Assembly (NCBI GenBank): GCA_963854835.1 | Contig: OY978525.1 | Coordinates: 118,542,120 to 118,606,119, forward strand | DNA from: Megamerina dolium | Taxonomy: Eukaryota; Arthropoda; Insecta; Diptera; Megamerinidae | Direction: 5' to 3' | Length of the DNA stretch: 64,000 nt | Part shown: positions 36,291-48,919 of the stretch, one piece after another | How the letters are laid out: every line of letters begins with the position of its first letter | Numbering within the stretch: the first letter of the stretch is position 1 | The notes under the pieces: model-generated | Told to the model about the DNA's origin: nothing | What the model saw: the letters and a program-made list of their open reading frames with translations, nothing else | Databases searched by the model: none | Made by a program: the position numbers and the translations under genes

Positions 36291-38319
36291 AATAAAGAAA
36301 AAATGGACCAGATACGAGTATGCTACATAAATTTATATTCCATAAAAATAGCAATAGAAAGACATCACAATATTGTCACATAGACTGCCTGAATAATTAG
36401 TACATATAACTTGTTGGGGTTGGACCCCAGGTGAGTTAAGCCTTCATGTAAATTCATTCATGTCTTGTTGATCCGAAATCCTAATTTCTTTAAAGATATA
36501 TGAACACTCGATGCTTTTCATTCCAAAAGCGAACATATTCAGCTGATGTTAAACATCTCGAATGACATCTTGAACATATTCAAACCGATATTCTCTTTAA
36601 TATGAATTTATATAATAGCATAACGTTAAAGTTAGTATGTAGCATTGAAAATAATGAAATCAATAAATGATATCAAATTGAAAATCTTCTAAATTTATAA
36701 TGCATTCACTGTTAGCAGACATTTTTCCTGGAGCTAACGATACCTCATCAATTAATTTGATATTATTTTGCTTATTTATACTATTTATTTATATAATTAT
36801 ATAGCATGCAATCATAAAATCATGATTTATAATAAAATTACTGCTAAACTGAAACGAAGTGATATAAAAAAATGATATATTTAGAAACTTATTGTGCTAT
36901 TTACAACACGCACAACAAATCACCGTGTAGTCAAGGTACTACGCATACGTACTATGCTCGTATGCGTATCAAATCATATTAATATTTTTTATATTGGCTT
37001 CTTGACTGTTTTTTTTTTTTTTTTAATATTTTGCTCATATTCAGAATATTCAATTTCTATCAATTTCATTTAATATTTCAATTTATTACTCTCTTAACAC
37101 ATTCAATATATTCAGTGTATTTTGTATATTGCTTTCAAGAAGCTATTAAAGATGTTTAAGATAATTTATAACACATTGAAAATCAATATGTATATTATAA
37201 ATTATATAAGAAGTTAACTTTCAAATCTGTAAAAGATTGTTTCAACACACCAAAATTTATTGGAATTTCAATCAACTTCTCATGCATCATTCGTTGTTGT
37301 TACGCTCAATATAATCTTTGATAGAATATCCTTTTGTAGCAACATTATAATAAGAAAAAAGTTTCAGTGAACTCTTATTCAATGGAATTTCAATCAAAAA
37401 GGGATATTTGTTGATGGTTTCATCCTAATATTCCTATATATAACATACTCGCATCCAATACATATAACAACTTTTTTCAAAATTCTACTCGATATGTGGA
37501 CTTCATGACTTTAACGACCACCAGTGAATTTCATTAATGGGTTATGAGATCTCACAATAAATTTTGAAGTTCTCTAGAATCACAGTTAAATATGATTGCG
37601 ACCACAATGTTGAATTTAAGTATAGTTTTTGACATAGTCACTTAAAAACTCATCTCTACCTTATATACATATTTTCAGCTTACATGAATACTATCGTTAA
37701 ATGAATAACACTGAATGCAAAGAAATCAATGATGATTTATGGCATTGTATATAAATAATTTTTTCACAGTTTACACTCAATTTGCTTACAATTCAGTTGA
37801 TATATAATATAACTAATTAACTAATGCCAGCCTTCACAATAAAGAACCACCAAATTACGCCCTCTTGACCAATATCAGTGTAACACAATCATGTGTAAAT
37901 AGTCCATAGTTGAAGCATTACATAATACAAAGCAACAGCAATATTACAATCACACAGTTTATAATGTAATAAATTATATTGAACAAAAACGCACGCATAG
38001 CCATCGCATTTAGACACGCATCGATGTGTGTACAAGAATTCACAAAACAAACTAGAATTTAGGTGGCATGCAGTCATACCATTGTCTATGCATACATATG
38101 TATATTTAGATCACGAATATGAAACAAAATCGAAAAAATTTGACAATATGGTACGAGTATATTACTCTGCAGTTCAAATTGGTTACTAACTTATCTGGCT
38201 GACTGAAAGAATTTATCTGTGATATTAATTTCACTCATGACACTAGACATATGGATCATACTTTTTTAAATCGTACAACTTTCAGGATTCGTATGTAAAC
38301 TTTATGGACATAAATCAAG
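36291..38319. other. AT-rich non-coding DNA
   Basis: Only the direct-repeat copy at 36359-36510 is notable. The rest is AT-rich with T tracts and no gene. Confidence 0.6.
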
Positions 38320-38885
38320 AAAAAAAACGAAAAATTGGCGTGATTGGTTTACTTTAAAGCATACCTCCCATACAAACCTAATCTAAAAATTGTCTTAAAA
38401 ATGCCATAAAAAGTGCACCGATGGGTATAGGGCTTCAAAATTTCCTTCATATGTAATACTAATAATACTATAAGTAAAGACCCTAAAAATGGGCGTGATC
38501 GGTTCATTTGAAAGCATACCTCCCATACAAACTTAACCTCAAAATTGCATTAAAAATGCCATGAAAAGTGCACCGATGGGTAAAGGGCTCCAAAATTTGT
38601 TCCATATGTTTATAATAATATTATAAGCGAACATCCTAAAAATGGGCGTGATTGGTATATTTGAAAGCTTATCTCCCATACAAACCTAACTTCAAAATTG
38701 CATTAAAAATGCTATAAAAAGTGCACCGATGGGTGTAGGGCTCTCAAATTTGTTCCATAAATTTATAATAATATTGTAAGTGAACGTTCTAAAAATGGGC
38801 GTGATCGGTGTATTTGAAAGCATACCTCCCATACAAACCTAATGTCGAAAAACGCCTTAAAAATGCCTAAAAAGGGCTGAAGGCT
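38320..38885. repeat. 155-bp tandem repeat array, about 3.5 copies
   Basis: Units begin at about 38334, 38489, 38643 and 38798 with atgggcgtgat(t/c)gg. Each then carries atacctcccatacaaac about 20 bp on, and most carry aaaagtgcaccgatgggt. The spacing is 154-155 bp. The units share the gggcgtg and cccataca motifs with the modular repeat at 25053-26636, in a different arrangement. Confidence 0.92.
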
Positions 38886-39715
38886 AGGAATTTTTAATTT
38901 TCAATATTTAAAAGAGATTTCTGCAACAAAAAACATTGTATTTTAAATAAATGCATGGTACTTACATGTTTTTATGCATTCCGTGCTCGTTAGTTCGAAA
39001 ATTTTCCCATATACACATATAGGTCGCAGTAGACAAAAATATTATGATTTAAGTAACACAGAAATAGATAAGATTTTGTCATATTTCAAAACTTTGATCT
39101 AACGGTATTTCATAAAAAAAATTTTTTCGAGAGAAATCCTGATACACGTATCTATAAACTTATTTTATGTAAAGAATTTTTTTTTTTTTTATGTTCGGCT
39201 GATTTAAAAATGTCAAATATTTTTGTTTGCCAAATCCGTGTGATTTAAAAAAAGAATTACCCATATACAATATAACTAGTTACATACATAATTGTCCCTA
39301 TGAAGAGAAACTTCATTAATGAAACTATTGCGTTGGCAACTAAGAAATTGCCGAAGTAATTGTTGATGTTTTCATGCACAAATTGACCCAAAACTAAAGA
39401 ACATTTTTTCAATTTGTTTCTTAAGCAAGGGAGATGTGGCAGCAAACGATTGTCAGACAAAAAAAATCATACAAAAGTTATCAAAAATATGTGTATAGTC
39501 AGATACATCCATGTAGTAAATCGGCATTTATTTAGTTGCCAACCCAATATTTCAACTAATCTATTGATGGATAATTGAGAGATGGCAGAAAGTTGTTTTA
39601 TAACATTTCACAAAGTCATAAATAACTATGAATGCTTATCTTTGCGTTGAGTTGACTGTGAAACCAGAAATCAACACTCAATACTGTTTAGCTTTCATAT
39701 TATATACTTATCTAT
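38886..39715. other. AT-rich non-coding DNA
   Basis: No gene or transposon recognised. Confidence 0.6.
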
Positions 39716-39723
39716 GTACATAT

Positions 39724-40782
39724 CAAACCTGTAAAGTTTTGATTACTAATCGTAATTATTAGTAATCTGATTACTTTTTATTTGAAAGTGAAATAATTGA
39801 TTATATTACGATTATCTTGGTCCCAACTAGGTTTCGTAATGATTAAGATTACATATAATCAAAAAATAATCAGGATTACTCTAGATTACTGAAAAGAATC
39901 AAAAAGAATCAAAAATAATCGAAATAAATAATTGATTCTTTTAGTGATTCTTTTTGATTATTTTTGATTCTTTTCAATCCAAACCCCCAAACAACTTTTC
40001 TCTTTTTGCTTTTTTTTAGTATTTATTAAATTTTTTTATTCAATTTGTATAACAAATAAAGATATTCAAAACATAATAACTAAATGTAACACCAAAAAAT
40101 TAACAAAATTCATTTATAAACAAATAACAACAAAAATATACACTAACTCCATTGAGAATTTGCTTTTATTAACACCAATTTCTCAAATGACAAGTCCGAC
40201 ATTGACTGGCGCCTCGGTCTGTTCACTATCCCCGCAAAAGAAAATAGCCTCTCTACTGGTGCTGAGGATGTCAGTGGAGTATTAAAAGCAACGAAAGCTT
40301 CTTTTAAACTGCTGTGTTTTTCCCAAGTGTCGTCCGTTCTTGAATTGTCATTTAAGTAACAGAAAAAGTGATGGGTATATTTTTGTTGTTATTTGTTTAT
40401 AAATGAATTTTGTTAATTTTTTGGTGTTACATTTAGTTATTATGTTTTGAATATCTTTATTTGTTATACAAATTGAATAAAAAAATTTAATAAATACTAA
40501 AAAAAAGCAAAAAGAGAAAAGTTGTTTGGGGGTTTGGATTGAAAAGAATCAAAAGTAATCAAAAAGAATCGCTAAAAAGAATCAATTATTTATTTTGAAT
40601 ATTTTTGATTATTTTTGATTCTTTTCAGTAATTTAGAATAATCCCGATTATTTTTTGATTCTTTATAATCGTAATCATTACGTAATCCCAATATTTCAAA
40701 CGCACGATTAAATAATCATTACGATTATTCTTAGAAAATAATGTAACCGATTACTAATCGTAATCATAATTTAACAGCTCTG
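39724..40782 (-). mobile_element. hAT foldback element with perfect 8-bp target duplication
   Basis: The element is flanked by gtacatat at 39716-39723 and again at 40783-40790. Its ends are caaacctgtaaagtt and (reverse complement) cagagctgttaaatt. The two arms (39724-40139 and 40381-40782) are inverted copies. They look identical by eye for about 175 bp next to the loop and diverge outward, with many 'aaaagaatcaaaaa' motifs. The 240-bp loop encodes the C-terminal end of a hAT transposase on the minus strand. I read it as a non-autonomous derivative whose left arm is a copy of its right arm. Confidence 0.92.
40143..40392 (-). pseudogene. hAT transposase C-terminal dimerisation (hATC) fragment
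   Basis: In the loop of the foldback element, one minus-strand frame reads NDNSRTDDTWEKHSSLKEAF, then TPLTSSAPVERLFSFAGIVN and RPRRQSMSDLSFEKLVLIKA, followed by NSQWS and a stop at 40143-40145. The SSAPVERLFSFAG block followed by a LVLIKAN block is the signature of the hAT dimerisation domain. The frame is open for about 80 codons. The catalytic part is absent; upstream coding ends where the inverted arm begins. Confidence 0.9.
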
Positions 40783-40790
40783 GTACATAT

Positions 40791-42220
40791 ATATCCGAAA
40801 TATGTATAAAAATTATAAAAACATGCAAATATGAAAATATAAACAAGAAAAACAATATAATCGTTTTTTTTTTATATCTTTCATATTTACTTCCTTGCTT
40901 AATTTTCACAGCAATTGCTACGAATATACATGCATATATTAAGCATTTCTTAAATATCAAAATATTTACTGAATAAATATACATAAAAATACTAGTAGAT
41001 GGAAATATATACGAAGATGAAGAGAATATTGCGATGCGCGCTGAATATCAACCACATTTATGTTAAGTGGCTTTAGAAAAATCCATAAAAATGGAAGAGG
41101 TAATGGCATGTTGTTGCACAGTTAAAGAGAACAGTGACGAATATAGATGTAGAATGGGAGTATTAGAAAAAAAAGAAAAAAGTAATAAGTAGTAGAATAG
41201 GATTGTATCAACGATAAAAGCTGCTTAAGATGAAAAATTTAATGGAATTTGACATTCAATATCACATGAAAGAAGTAGCAAAAACGAAAAAATGCAAATA
41301 AAAATTGAAATAGAAAACCGCAAAGTAAATAAAAACAAATTTTTTAAATACTATTTATCAAGATATGAATACTTATGCATATTATCATTGACTTTAAATG
41401 AATTTTCTTTACTTAAATTACATTTGGTTCACTTTGATAACAGTATAATACTAATCCAAAGGCACTCTGAAGCAATATGGATAGAAAAACAAACCATTGG
41501 TCAACTAATATATGAATTGGTTAGCTTAATGATTGTCACATTTATTATATACGAGTATGTAGAATGTCTCGAAAGCATGAATAACATATAAAATACACAT
41601 TCCACATACTCAAATAAATGTTGAAGTTTATAGTTTTACTTTTACATATGTACGAGTATGTATGTTTGAAAGCATGCAATTGTACCATATGCTTTAAGCA
41701 TCCTTTGAGAAATCATAGCAAATAAATGCATGAAATATTTCAATGGCAAACAATACTTAGGTAGATTAGTTTACAACCACATATGATAACAAATCACATT
41801 TTTCCCCATCGGCATACATATTTTCAACATGGCATTTCTGACATTCAACAAATTAACCATGCAAGCAGTTAGCATTTTTTTTTTTTTTAATTTTGTCATT
41901 CATACCACTTTTTAAGAAAATATTTTTTTGTTATTTTTATATTTTACTACAATTTCATAATATTTATTTAAATGGTTAGAAAAAATTACACATATTTGGA
42001 ACCACAACAACTTCTAAGGAACTATGGTCAAGTTCTTCTATTCCTTCTCCAATCTTCTGATGCATTCATTACATTTGGATAGTACTAAATGAGACCAAAC
42101 AATATTTGGCTCTTCCGAATAGTAGAATTCTTGTCATATCTCCTTTTCCTCACTGTCACAATAAACGCGCCATTTGATTGCAGTATTGCGCGTATTGAAT
42201 TGCAGAATATGAATATGAGT
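40791..42220. other. AT-rich non-coding DNA
   Basis: No gene is supported. A 99-codon ORF at 41292-41591 on the plus strand has AT-driven composition and no recognised motif. Confidence 0.55.
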
Positions 42221-42222
42221 TA

Positions 42223-43078
42223 CGAGGGTGATCCCAGTACTACCCGACCTGACATATAGATGACGGCAGTAGTTTGAAAAAGAATTACTTTGGTGAAAAG
42301 TGGCAACGCTATAAAACATATGTTTTAAGTTTTAAGGCGCCTCGTTGTTTATTATTTTTTTGGAGCCATCGAAAGTTAACGATCTCAGTGAATTTGTAAA
42401 CATGCACCAAATTGGTCACCATTATGTAATTCAATATTTTCATTTGAAAGGTCTCAGTTCAACGAATATTAAAGCCGAACTAGATTCTACTCTGCGGGAG
42501 TCTGCTCCTTCGTTTACGAACATAAAATATTGGGTGGTAGAATTAAAACGAGGTCATATGAACAGCCAAGTGGGACACCATAGTGGTCAACCAATTGAGG
42601 TGGCCACGCCGGAAACGGTTAAGAAAATCCACAAAATGGTATTGAATGCTCGCCGGTTGAGCGTGTGCTAGGTGAAATTACAGGCATTTCAAAACGTGCT
42701 ATACATCGTATATTGACCGAAAATTTAGAGATGAGAATGCTGTGTGCCACTTTTGCTCACGATAGAACAAAATCAACCTCGTGAAGATGTCTCTATAGAG
42801 TGTTTGAAACATCGTCAAATCATTGTAATAAAGCCAAATTTTTGCATCGATTCGTAGCCTTGGATGAGACATGGGTTCACCATTTCACACCTGAGACAAA
42901 GGAGCAGTCAAAACAGTGGACTGAAAAGGGAGAATCGTGTCCAAAGAAGGCGAAGACAGTTCCATCCGCAGGCAAGGTTATGGCGTCTGTTTTTTGGGAT
43001 GCACGTGAGATAATTTTTATTGATTATACCGCAATAAAAATTATTTTGTTATATCGGGTAGTTCTGGGACCGCCCTCA
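42223..43078 (+). mobile_element. mariner-type element with 'cgagggtg' ends (family H), deletion derivative
   Basis: The ends are cgagggtgatcccagtacta and (reverse complement) tgagggcggtcccagaacta, with TA at 42221-42222 and 43079-43080. The plus strand shows VNMHQIGHHYVIQYFHLKGL, NIKAELDSTLRESAPSFTNI and KYWVVELKRGHMNSQ, then a frame break. It resumes with FLHRFVALDETWVHHFTPE (first catalytic D), QSKQWTEKGESCPKKAKT and VMASVFWDAREIIFIDY. It is 856 bp long, and the C-terminal third with the last two catalytic residues is gone. Confidence 0.92.
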
Positions 43079-45060
43079 TATGTTGGGCGAAATAAAAGAA
43101 AGAGGTCTGAAAGAGATTTGTCCAAATCGATCGAATATTTAGATTATTTGGGCAATTTTATTTCATTTGACTTCAACTCTAATCTACAACACTGCAAAAG
43201 ATGTACATTTTACAATTTCACTACAGCACAACAATGGAAAATTTTGAAAGGAATAGAAATAGTTTAGATCAAAAATATATTTAGCATTTTCTGAAAAGAA
43301 AATCTTCGAAATTTTCAAACACGAAATTCTAAATAAAAACATGAATGGGATGCTACATAGGATTATTTTTCTTATGTAGCAAAAAAAAAAATAAAGCTCA
43401 ACAAATTTGCAGTTATTAATGAAATACGTAAAATACATACTAATTTCTCATCACAATAAGGTTTAAATTTTATGTTCTACAACAGTAATTTGTTTTTCCT
43501 TTTTTTTTTTTTTTTTTTGGTTCACACAATACTACAGAAAAATTTAAAAATGACCTGAAATAAAAGAAAACAAAAATTGGTCATTTTGCAATTTTACCAC
43601 ATCTGTTTGCATGTATCATGTAGATGTGAAAATATGTCAGGATGAAAAGAAAAATTATACAAAAAAAATATATATATATACAATATAACGTATGTTGATA
43701 GAAAGTTGCCCATATAAAAATCTCCAAAGCAATACAAAAGTAAAAAATACTACAATACGAATACAGTCAAAGATCAAACAAAGCACACTTGAATATTTTC
43801 AAATATTATCATCAGCAGCATTAGCAGCAGCAGCAGCTGTAGCATTACACCAGCAGAAATTTTCAGCAATAAAAAGGTCCTAAAAACTAAACTACAATAT
43901 GTACATATATACATACACACACACATATACGTAACTAGTAGCCAAAGCTCACGACATTAAAAATAATCTCAGATGAAATACCAATTGGCAAAGGCTAAAG
44001 CAAATGTTAAGAATTTGACTTTCACACACACTTAAAACACACGTGTGAGTACTCAAACACTTGCAAAAGTTACATATATATATACACATATGCACACACA
44101 CACACATATAAGAAAAGAAAAACTAGTTCAGGTGCCATATTGGTATGAAGCATTCAAATGATGAATGCTGACCGGAAATGGACTATTGGCCTAATGGTTT
44201 GATCTTCCGTTTACTTGTTTGCCCATATAGATATGTAATATATATGATTCATACGAATATATATATATATATATATATATGTAATACAATACATCGATAG
44301 TATGTGTATGGGAATAAGTCTGTTTGCTATTGCTTATACATCTGTGTCAAAATTGCTTGTTAGATAAATGGGTCGAATGTCGAATGGCATAGAAAGGGAG
44401 AAATATGTATAATAGTGGAAAAATTGTCATATAAAGTGCTATATTCGAATATGTATTGTATATACAACATTGGTGTCACATGGGATGTATTGAATAATTT
44501 TATGTTACATAAAGACAAAAGGAAAATAAAAACTCGAACGATTAAAGATTTCTTAACACTACAAAGACCGGACTATGACCCTTAACTATAAAAAGCACTA
44601 TGGTCAATTTAGCCTCTGATGCTAAATATAAGTGAAATCAAAAGTAATATTAAATATTTACTGATATTTGATTTTAGTCATTTCTATAATTTAAAAAAAA
44701 ATACAAGAATATAATTTTTAAAAATACACAGATATTTTTTTAAATATTTGTAACAATTGTCACACACATTAATTGTTTTCTTTTGCTTGCAGTTAGCATT
44801 AATTTGGCATTAGGAGCCGCCTTTGGTAGCTTTTCTTGATTGTCAATTTTCTTTTTTTTTTTGCGCCTAGAACTGAGCAGAATCTGCCTTTGGAATGTTC
44901 TTCTCTAAGTTCAGGGACCAGCTGCAGCATATAATTGTACGAAATATATTTTTGCTTGTTGTTGCTTTATAAATATTCCAAGAATTAATATCAGCTAAAT
45001 CAAGCATAGTATTAGAACACATGTAGAGGCGATCTGCGACTTCCAGCTATCACCGAATAT
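43079..45060. other. AT-rich non-coding DNA with microsatellites
   Basis: Includes a T tract at 43500-43519, a CAG-rich patch at 43812-43838, CA tracts near 43914-43928 and 44094-44106, and (TA)n at 44257-44280. No gene. Confidence 0.6.
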
Positions 45061-45480
45061 TTGTGAGCCATTTGGTCCACCGTTTTCTTTTCCTTTTTAT
45101 TTTCCTTTGACTTTTCCTTATCCTTTTGCTTTTCTATATTATTCTTATGCTTCTCTTGCCTCATCTTGCTTTTTGTTATTTGTTTTTCGTTCATAACTCT
45201 TTTTTATGCTCTTCTTTTTCTATAAAATCCTTCTCCTTATTCTTGTGTCGCCTTGCTTGTCTTATCTTTGTTTTTCTTTTCCTCATCCCTTTCCTTTTCC
45301 AAAAATCCAAATGCAGGATAAAACAAGGCAGGGATAAGGATAATAAAGAAAAGGAAAAGGACAAGGAAAAGGATATGGAAAAGGACAAAAAAAAGTCAAA
45401 TGAAAGTCAAAGGGAAAGCAAAAGGAAAAGGCAGAAGAAAAGGAAACTTAAATGAAAAAAAAAAAAAAATAAACTAAAAT
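45061..45480. repeat. opposed polypyrimidine and polypurine low-complexity blocks
   Basis: 45061-45310 is C/T-rich with cttttcctt motifs. 45333-45480 is A/G-rich with aaggaaaagga motifs, roughly the reverse complement. Together they form an imperfect inverted repeat around a short mixed segment. ORFs on either strand are Lys/Ser-type artefacts. Confidence 0.8.
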
Positions 45481-45599
45481 TAAAACCAAAAAATATAAAA
45501 ATAAAAAATAATAAAATTAAAAATTAAAACCAAGCTAAGACAAGACAAGGATAAGAATAATAAATAAAAAGAAAAGTAAAGGACAGACAACGAAACACG

Positions 45600-46830
45600 A
45601 TAATATCAAAACTAAAAACGTAAAACGAAGAGTGAAAAACGATGAAGGAAAACGCAAAGCGAAAAACTAAAATCGCGAAATGAAAAACAAAAAACTAGAA
45701 TCGCAAAGCGAGAAACTCCAAACGATACTGAAATCGCGAATCGAAAAACGAAAATCGCGTAGAGAAAACCAGCGAAAAACTTATAACAATAAACGGAAAA
45801 CGCAAAGCGAAAAATGAAAAACGTAAAGGGAGAAAATTAAAGCGAAAAAAAACCGCAGAACGAAAAACGCGAGCGAAAATCGATGACGGATTTTCGGCCG
45901 GATGCCCGGTTTCACGCCGGATTCCGAATACAGGTTTTCGCTCCTTATAAAATAGCATGATCATGCGATGCGAAAAACGATAAACAAAAATCGCGAAGGA
46001 AAATCGAAAATCGCGAAGTGAAAAACAAACAACGCGAAGCGAAAAACAAAAATGGCGAAGCAAAAAATTAAAATCGCGAAACCAAAAACGAAAATAGCGA
46101 ATCGAAAACTAAAATCGCGAAGAGAAACCCGAAAATCGCGTAGTGAAAAACGAATATCGTGTAGCGAAATACGAAAATCGCGAAGTGTATAACTAAAATC
46201 GCGAAGAGAAAACCGAAAATCGCGAAGCGAAAACCACACAACGCGAAGCGAAAAACAAAATTCGTGTAGCGCAAAACAGAAATCGAAAAGCGAAAACCGA
46301 AAATCGCGAAGCGAAACCCGAAAATCGCGAGGCGAATCTAAAAATTGCGCAGTGAAAAACAAATATCGTGTAGCGAAATACGAAAATCGCGAAGTGAAAA
46401 ACTAAAATCGCGTAGCGAAATACTAAAATCGTGTAGCGAAATACTAAAATGCGTAGAGAAACACTAAAGTCGCGAAGCGAAAAAAGAAAATACGAAAACC
46501 GCGAAGCGAAAAATGAAAACCGCGAAGTGAAGAACTAAAATCGCGAAGCGAAATACTAAAATCGCGAAGAGAAAAACGTAAAACGCGAAAAACGAGAACC
46601 ACAAAACACAAAGCGAAAAACTTAAAACAATAAACGGAAAGAGCAAAAAACGAAAAATGAAAAACGTAAAGCGAGAAATGTAAAGGGAAACACATAAAAC
46701 GCAAAACGATAAACGCAAAATCTAAAAATCAATATCGAATTCTGTGCCGGTTGCCCGATTTCGCGCCGGATGCCAAATTCCGCACCGAATACCGGTTTGC
46801 GCTCCTGATAAAATACTATGATCACGGTGT
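45600..46830. repeat. composite minisatellite of 'aaaatcgcgaagcgaaaaac' units
   Basis: About 50 degenerate copies of a roughly 20-bp unit with a tcgcgaagcg core and A-rich linker. A unique-looking segment of about 80 bp (ggatgcccggtttcacgccg ... gctccttataaaatagcatg) occurs at 45885-45962. It recurs in diverged form at 46745-46822, which suggests an older duplication of about 860 bp. CpG is strikingly frequent for this AT-rich window. Phe-rich ORFs on the minus strand are artefacts. Confidence 0.93.
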
Positions 46831-48649
46831 CTTCATACGCCGAATTTACCGTTATCATATATCACTTGATCAATTGACCAATGAGCATATAATAATGGAA
46901 CAAATGCATCAAATTCATCCAAAGACATGACCCAATTATCATTTTGTGTCTATTTTCTTGCATCAGTTCCCTTACAAAATTTTATATGACAACAATTCTA
47001 CTAAGTTGGATCTAATGAAAAGAAATCCATACACCAGTTGGACAATTTTTGAAACAGTTGATGACACAAAAAAAGGTACAACTCTGCAAACTAAAGTAAC
47101 AGCAGCTGAATTGACATTCTTCAATGGAATACAATCTGAAAAATTCAATTCATTTTGATTGCTAGTGATACAGGTGACGTCTCTAATCAAGAAGGACAAC
47201 AACAAGAAAAGGGATTTTATATGAATTATTTTAGTCTTATTTTCATTTTGCTAAATTCTTTTGACTTCTTTATTGAACACACACACACACCATTCGGCGG
47301 ACGCGTGAATGCATGAAAGTATTTTTTATTTTCTTTTATTTTTTTGTTGTTTTGGGTCAACATTTTTTGTAAATTTAATTTAGAGATGTTAAACAGCTGG
47401 CAAAATGAAAGCATTCAAAATGAAAGCATACAAAGAAGAGTTGATGGCTGTCGATGGCAGATTAGGTTAGTCGCAGCTAACACAGCAGCTGTAACAAATA
47501 TTCTCTTGTGTTCGACAATTAACCAGGCAGAGAGAGAGAGAGAGAGCATCAACCATCATCAACACTTTAGAATGATTATGTCCCTCCAGTTGCTGCATAA
47601 CTAAAGAGGACAGGCATGTGGTATGTGGTACTCGTATATATTGTAGGATGAAATTTTGTAATTTGGTTTGTTAATTATTCGCCATATTTTATTTAACACT
47701 TGCTACACAATCGGTCTCTCATTCCACCCGACATATTATTATACTACTCAACTCCTTTTAATTTGTGATTTAAATCATGAATAATTCGTATACCCCGTAT
47801 CCAGTCAATGCGACCTTTTTAATATGATCTCAGCTCCCTGAAATTTCACTTCATTGTGCGCCATTTTATTTGTCATATTACATACTATTCCCTTGTTGTT
47901 GTTGCATTTTACTCATTTTCATTAAAATTTTACTACCTTCTTTTGTTGATTTTGATTTTACTTTATGTACGTACTCGTACATACTCGTACATACGTTTTA
48001 TACGAACATTTACTCCTTCCTCCTTCATATTCATTAAATCAACGCAACGCAACGCAATTGAACCTAAAATTGAGCATTTCAACGCACAACATGTACCAAA
48101 TGTATTCGTGACATATATGTTACGTAGTACGTAAGTACGCTAGTTGGTATGAGAAAGGCATAACTAGAATGAATAGGATAGGATGTAACTCGTGGTGTAA
48201 GCGTGCTCTCGCATACTTAATATTTCAAATTTTGTATGACTGCTGCATCCATATAAAGAGAGTATATACATAAATGTATACATGTATTTAATATAAAATG
48301 AAATTGAACGCTAAATAACAAATACAACAACACAACAGAACAAAATAATAAACAATTGAAAATTGCAATTTTATGATTGTTTGGTAAACGACATGTAATT
48401 CCCGAATTGTCATAAAATTGGAACATTTGAAAAACGTTTCGTCATAAAATTGAAACTTAAAAAATGAACACTAACATGGGTGCATACCTACAAATACACA
48501 CATACATATACATATACACATATATTTATAAATCCTTTAAATCAACAACAAGTCACTACCTGCTTATATGCCAGCTCCATTACATATATGATCGATCGCC
48601 CATAGGAATAGAGTAATACGAGTTATACTAGACAATAGAATGTTGTTGG

Positions 48650-48680
<31 letters not shown>

Positions 48681-48917
48681 AGTTAAATAACTAATAAATA
48701 AGTCCTAAAATCGTTGACCTTTTGTTCTCCTAAGTAATAAAATAATAGTAAAAATTCTATAGTTATAGTGCCAATGCGCTTTCGAAGGACTTAAAAGTTA
48801 TTAACATTGTCAATTTGACTTTCTTATCACATGATCAGTGATTTTTCATGATGTTCTCTTACACATTTTTTGGAATGTTATTATATATAATATTTATTTT
48901 ATATAAAATAGTTTTCA
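46831..48917. other. non-coding DNA with microsatellites
   Basis: Contains (GA)n at 47529-47547 and (GTT)n at 48650-48680. No supported gene or transposon. Confidence 0.6.
48650..48680. repeat. (GTT)n microsatellite
   Basis: About nine GTT units. Confidence 0.9.
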
Positions 48918-48919
48918 TA

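Noticed and set aside
41292..41591. Plus-strand ORF of 99 codons
   Set aside because: Composition is that of AT-rich non-coding DNA; there is no motif, start context or neighbouring exon.
42345..43267. A SETMAR-like host gene
   Set aside because: The similarity is to mariner transposase alone. TIRs and TA duplications bracket it, no SET domain is present and the frame is broken.
45695..46858. Several Phe/Arg-rich ORFs on the minus strand resembling membrane proteins
   Set aside because: They are translations of the tcgcgaagcg minisatellite. The apparent hydrophobicity comes from the repeat.
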